NCBI GenBank assembly: GCA_027577595.1
Contig: JANBRJ010000103.1
Span: forward strand, 1-55,577
DNA: 55,577 bases
Direction of reading: 5' to 3'
DNA from: Coemansia sp. RSA 487
Lineage: Eukaryota > Kickxellomycota > Kickxellomycetes > Kickxellales > Kickxellaceae
This document shows, piece after piece, positions 54,781 to 55,577 of this stretch (the first letter of the stretch is position 1; each line of letters starts with the position of its first letter). Under the pieces are notes generated by a model. That model searched no databases and was not told the DNA's origin. It worked only from the letters and a program-made list of their open reading frames with translations. The position numbers and the translations under genes were made by a program.

Positions 54781-54905
54781 ATCTCTCTACCTCAACTTTG
54801 GGACATTTCTCCCAATCTTGTCGAATAGCCTTATTGGGTGGGTACTCTCGCGCATTTCTCTATGTGAATTATTCTCGAAGTAAAAAGATTGATGCAAGAA
54901 TTAAG

Positions 54906-55358
54906 ATGAGCGAATTGACACCACCATGGAACCGCGAATCGGCGCATAAAAAGGTTAAGTTTGCACAAGATATGTGGAACAGTAAAGACCCGAACAAAGT
55001 GTACAAAGGGTATACCGAAGACTCCATCTGGAGAAACAGGGACATCTTTCTGAGAGGGCACGACGAGATAAAGGCGTTCTTAACGCAAAAGTGGGGGCAT
55101 GAAAGAGAGTATCGTTTGAGAAAAGAGCTCTTTGCGTTCACAGACGACAAGATTGCAGTCCAGTTCTGGTATGAATATGTTGACGTGTACGGCCAGTGGT
55201 GGCGGACTTACGGTCTGGAGGACTGGACGTTTGCCGGAGACGGTAGAATGCGGAAGAGACAGATGAGTGCAAACGATGTCAAGATCGCCGATGATGAGCG
55301 ATGGTTCAAGGACAGCGTCGATGTCAACAACGTGGACATCTCAGAGAAACACTGGTGA
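54906..55358 (+). CDS. NTF2-like DUF1348 protein
   Basis: 150 residues from the first plausible ATG (54906, MSELTPPWNRESA); the longer open frame upstream has no ATG and runs through the repeat array. The sequence matches the DUF1348 branch of the NTF2/SnoaL superfamily almost throughout: AQDMWNSKDPNKV, GYTEDSIWRNRD, EIKAFLTQKWGHE, RLRKELFAFTDDKIAVQFWYE split over the beta sheet, DVYGQWWRTYG and DWTFAGDGRMRKR, then ANDVKIADDERWF. The usual length is 150-160. It should form a cone-shaped alpha+beta barrel; no reaction has been established that I can cite. The family is mainly bacterial with scattered fungal members, which raises transfer as a possibility. Intronless; flanked by the 80-bp direct repeats. 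Confidence 0.9.
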   Translation: MSELTPPWNRESAHKKVKFAQDMWNSKDPNKVYKGYTEDSIWRNRDIFLRGHDEIKAFLTQKWGHEREYRLRKELFAFTDDKIAVQFWYEYVDVYGQWWRTYGLEDWTFAGDGRMRKRQMSANDVKIADDERWFKDSVDVNNVDISEKHW

Positions 55359-55421
55359 CCACCTACCACACGTCTTGCGGCAGGAACGTGTTTTTTAAAA
55401 CTTTTTTATCTACTCTGCTAT

Positions 55422-55502
55422 AACGACATTGAGTTAACAGAACAAATACGATATTCGCTGAGGGAACTGTCCTTTTCCCATATTTATCTTCAATAAAACC
55501 AT
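55422..55502 (+). repeat. 80-bp direct repeat, right copy
   Basis: It lies 64 bp after the DUF1348 stop and includes AATAAA at 55492-55497, so it is probably the 3' UTR. The left copy is 1.22 kb upstream. Confidence 0.9.
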
Positions 55503-55577
55503 TGTGACGAATCGAGCATGGACCTGGGATGGATAACAAGGAGTATTCAGATGATGTTTTATCTTTTATTTCCTTTC

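Noticed and set aside
54203-55502. Direct repeats as ends of an LTR-type element
   Set aside because: Only 80 bp long, with no element genes between them, and the right copy is simply the 3' UTR of a cellular-type gene.

Overview
This is a protein-coding fungal window. Its long, mostly intron-poor genes, GTAAGT/TAG-type introns, short gene spacing and pyrimidine-rich leaders fit an early-diverging filamentous fungus. The F-box/leucine-rich protein, the Gln/Ser/Ala-rich regulators and the small lineage-specific membrane proteins make me think of Kickxellomycotina (Coemansia and relatives). That placement is inference from style and content, not a database result. All calls come from reading translated frames and splice signals by eye.

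Layout. 0-7 kb: a C-terminal fragment at the left edge, an F-box-like protein (-), a GATA-finger factor (+) convergent with the Golgi SNARE GOS1 (-), and a secreted GDSL/SGNH esterase (+). 7-10.5 kb: three small four-helix membrane proteins; the last two are clear tandem paralogs. 10.5-20 kb: a 3107-residue Bem2-like RhoGAP (-) with PH and Ras-GEF-like modules, followed upstream by 2.6 kb with no clear gene but one coding-like exon. 22-28 kb: a CNNM/Mam3 transporter (+) with an in-frame intron, a RING-H2 ligase (+) and a tetraspanin-like protein (+). 28-31 kb: DPH1 (-) and a two-exon phosphopantetheinyl transferase (-) whose intron appears to be of GC-AG type. 31-38 kb: a four-exon kinesin-4 (+). 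38-45 kb: an alpha/beta hydrolase (-), the CTD phosphatase FCP1 (-) and two-exon DDI1 (+). 45-50 kb: a FAR1-type AT-hook regulator (-) with very large Gln/Ala tracts, an interrupted small ORF (+) and a NUDT19-type Nudix hydrolase (+). 50-55.6 kb: a formin N-terminal half (GBD-FH3) with no FH1/FH2 (+), a decapitated TnpB/Fanzor-like C-terminus (-), a candidate 3-exon microgene (+), and a DUF1348 NTF2-like protein (+) sitting between two 80-bp direct repeats and behind a hairpin-bearing tandem array.

The genes are housekeeping and cell-biology functions rather than one pathway. Two are linked to Rho signalling (the Bem2-like RhoGAP and the stand-alone formin regulatory half), three are in secretory or membrane biology (GOS1, tetraspanin, CNNM), and two work in ubiquitin turnover (RING-H2, DDI1). 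I see no operon, biosynthetic cluster, CRISPR array, rRNA or convincing tRNA. The accessory-looking parts are 7-10.5 kb and 52.3-55.5 kb, and the most unusual signals lie there.
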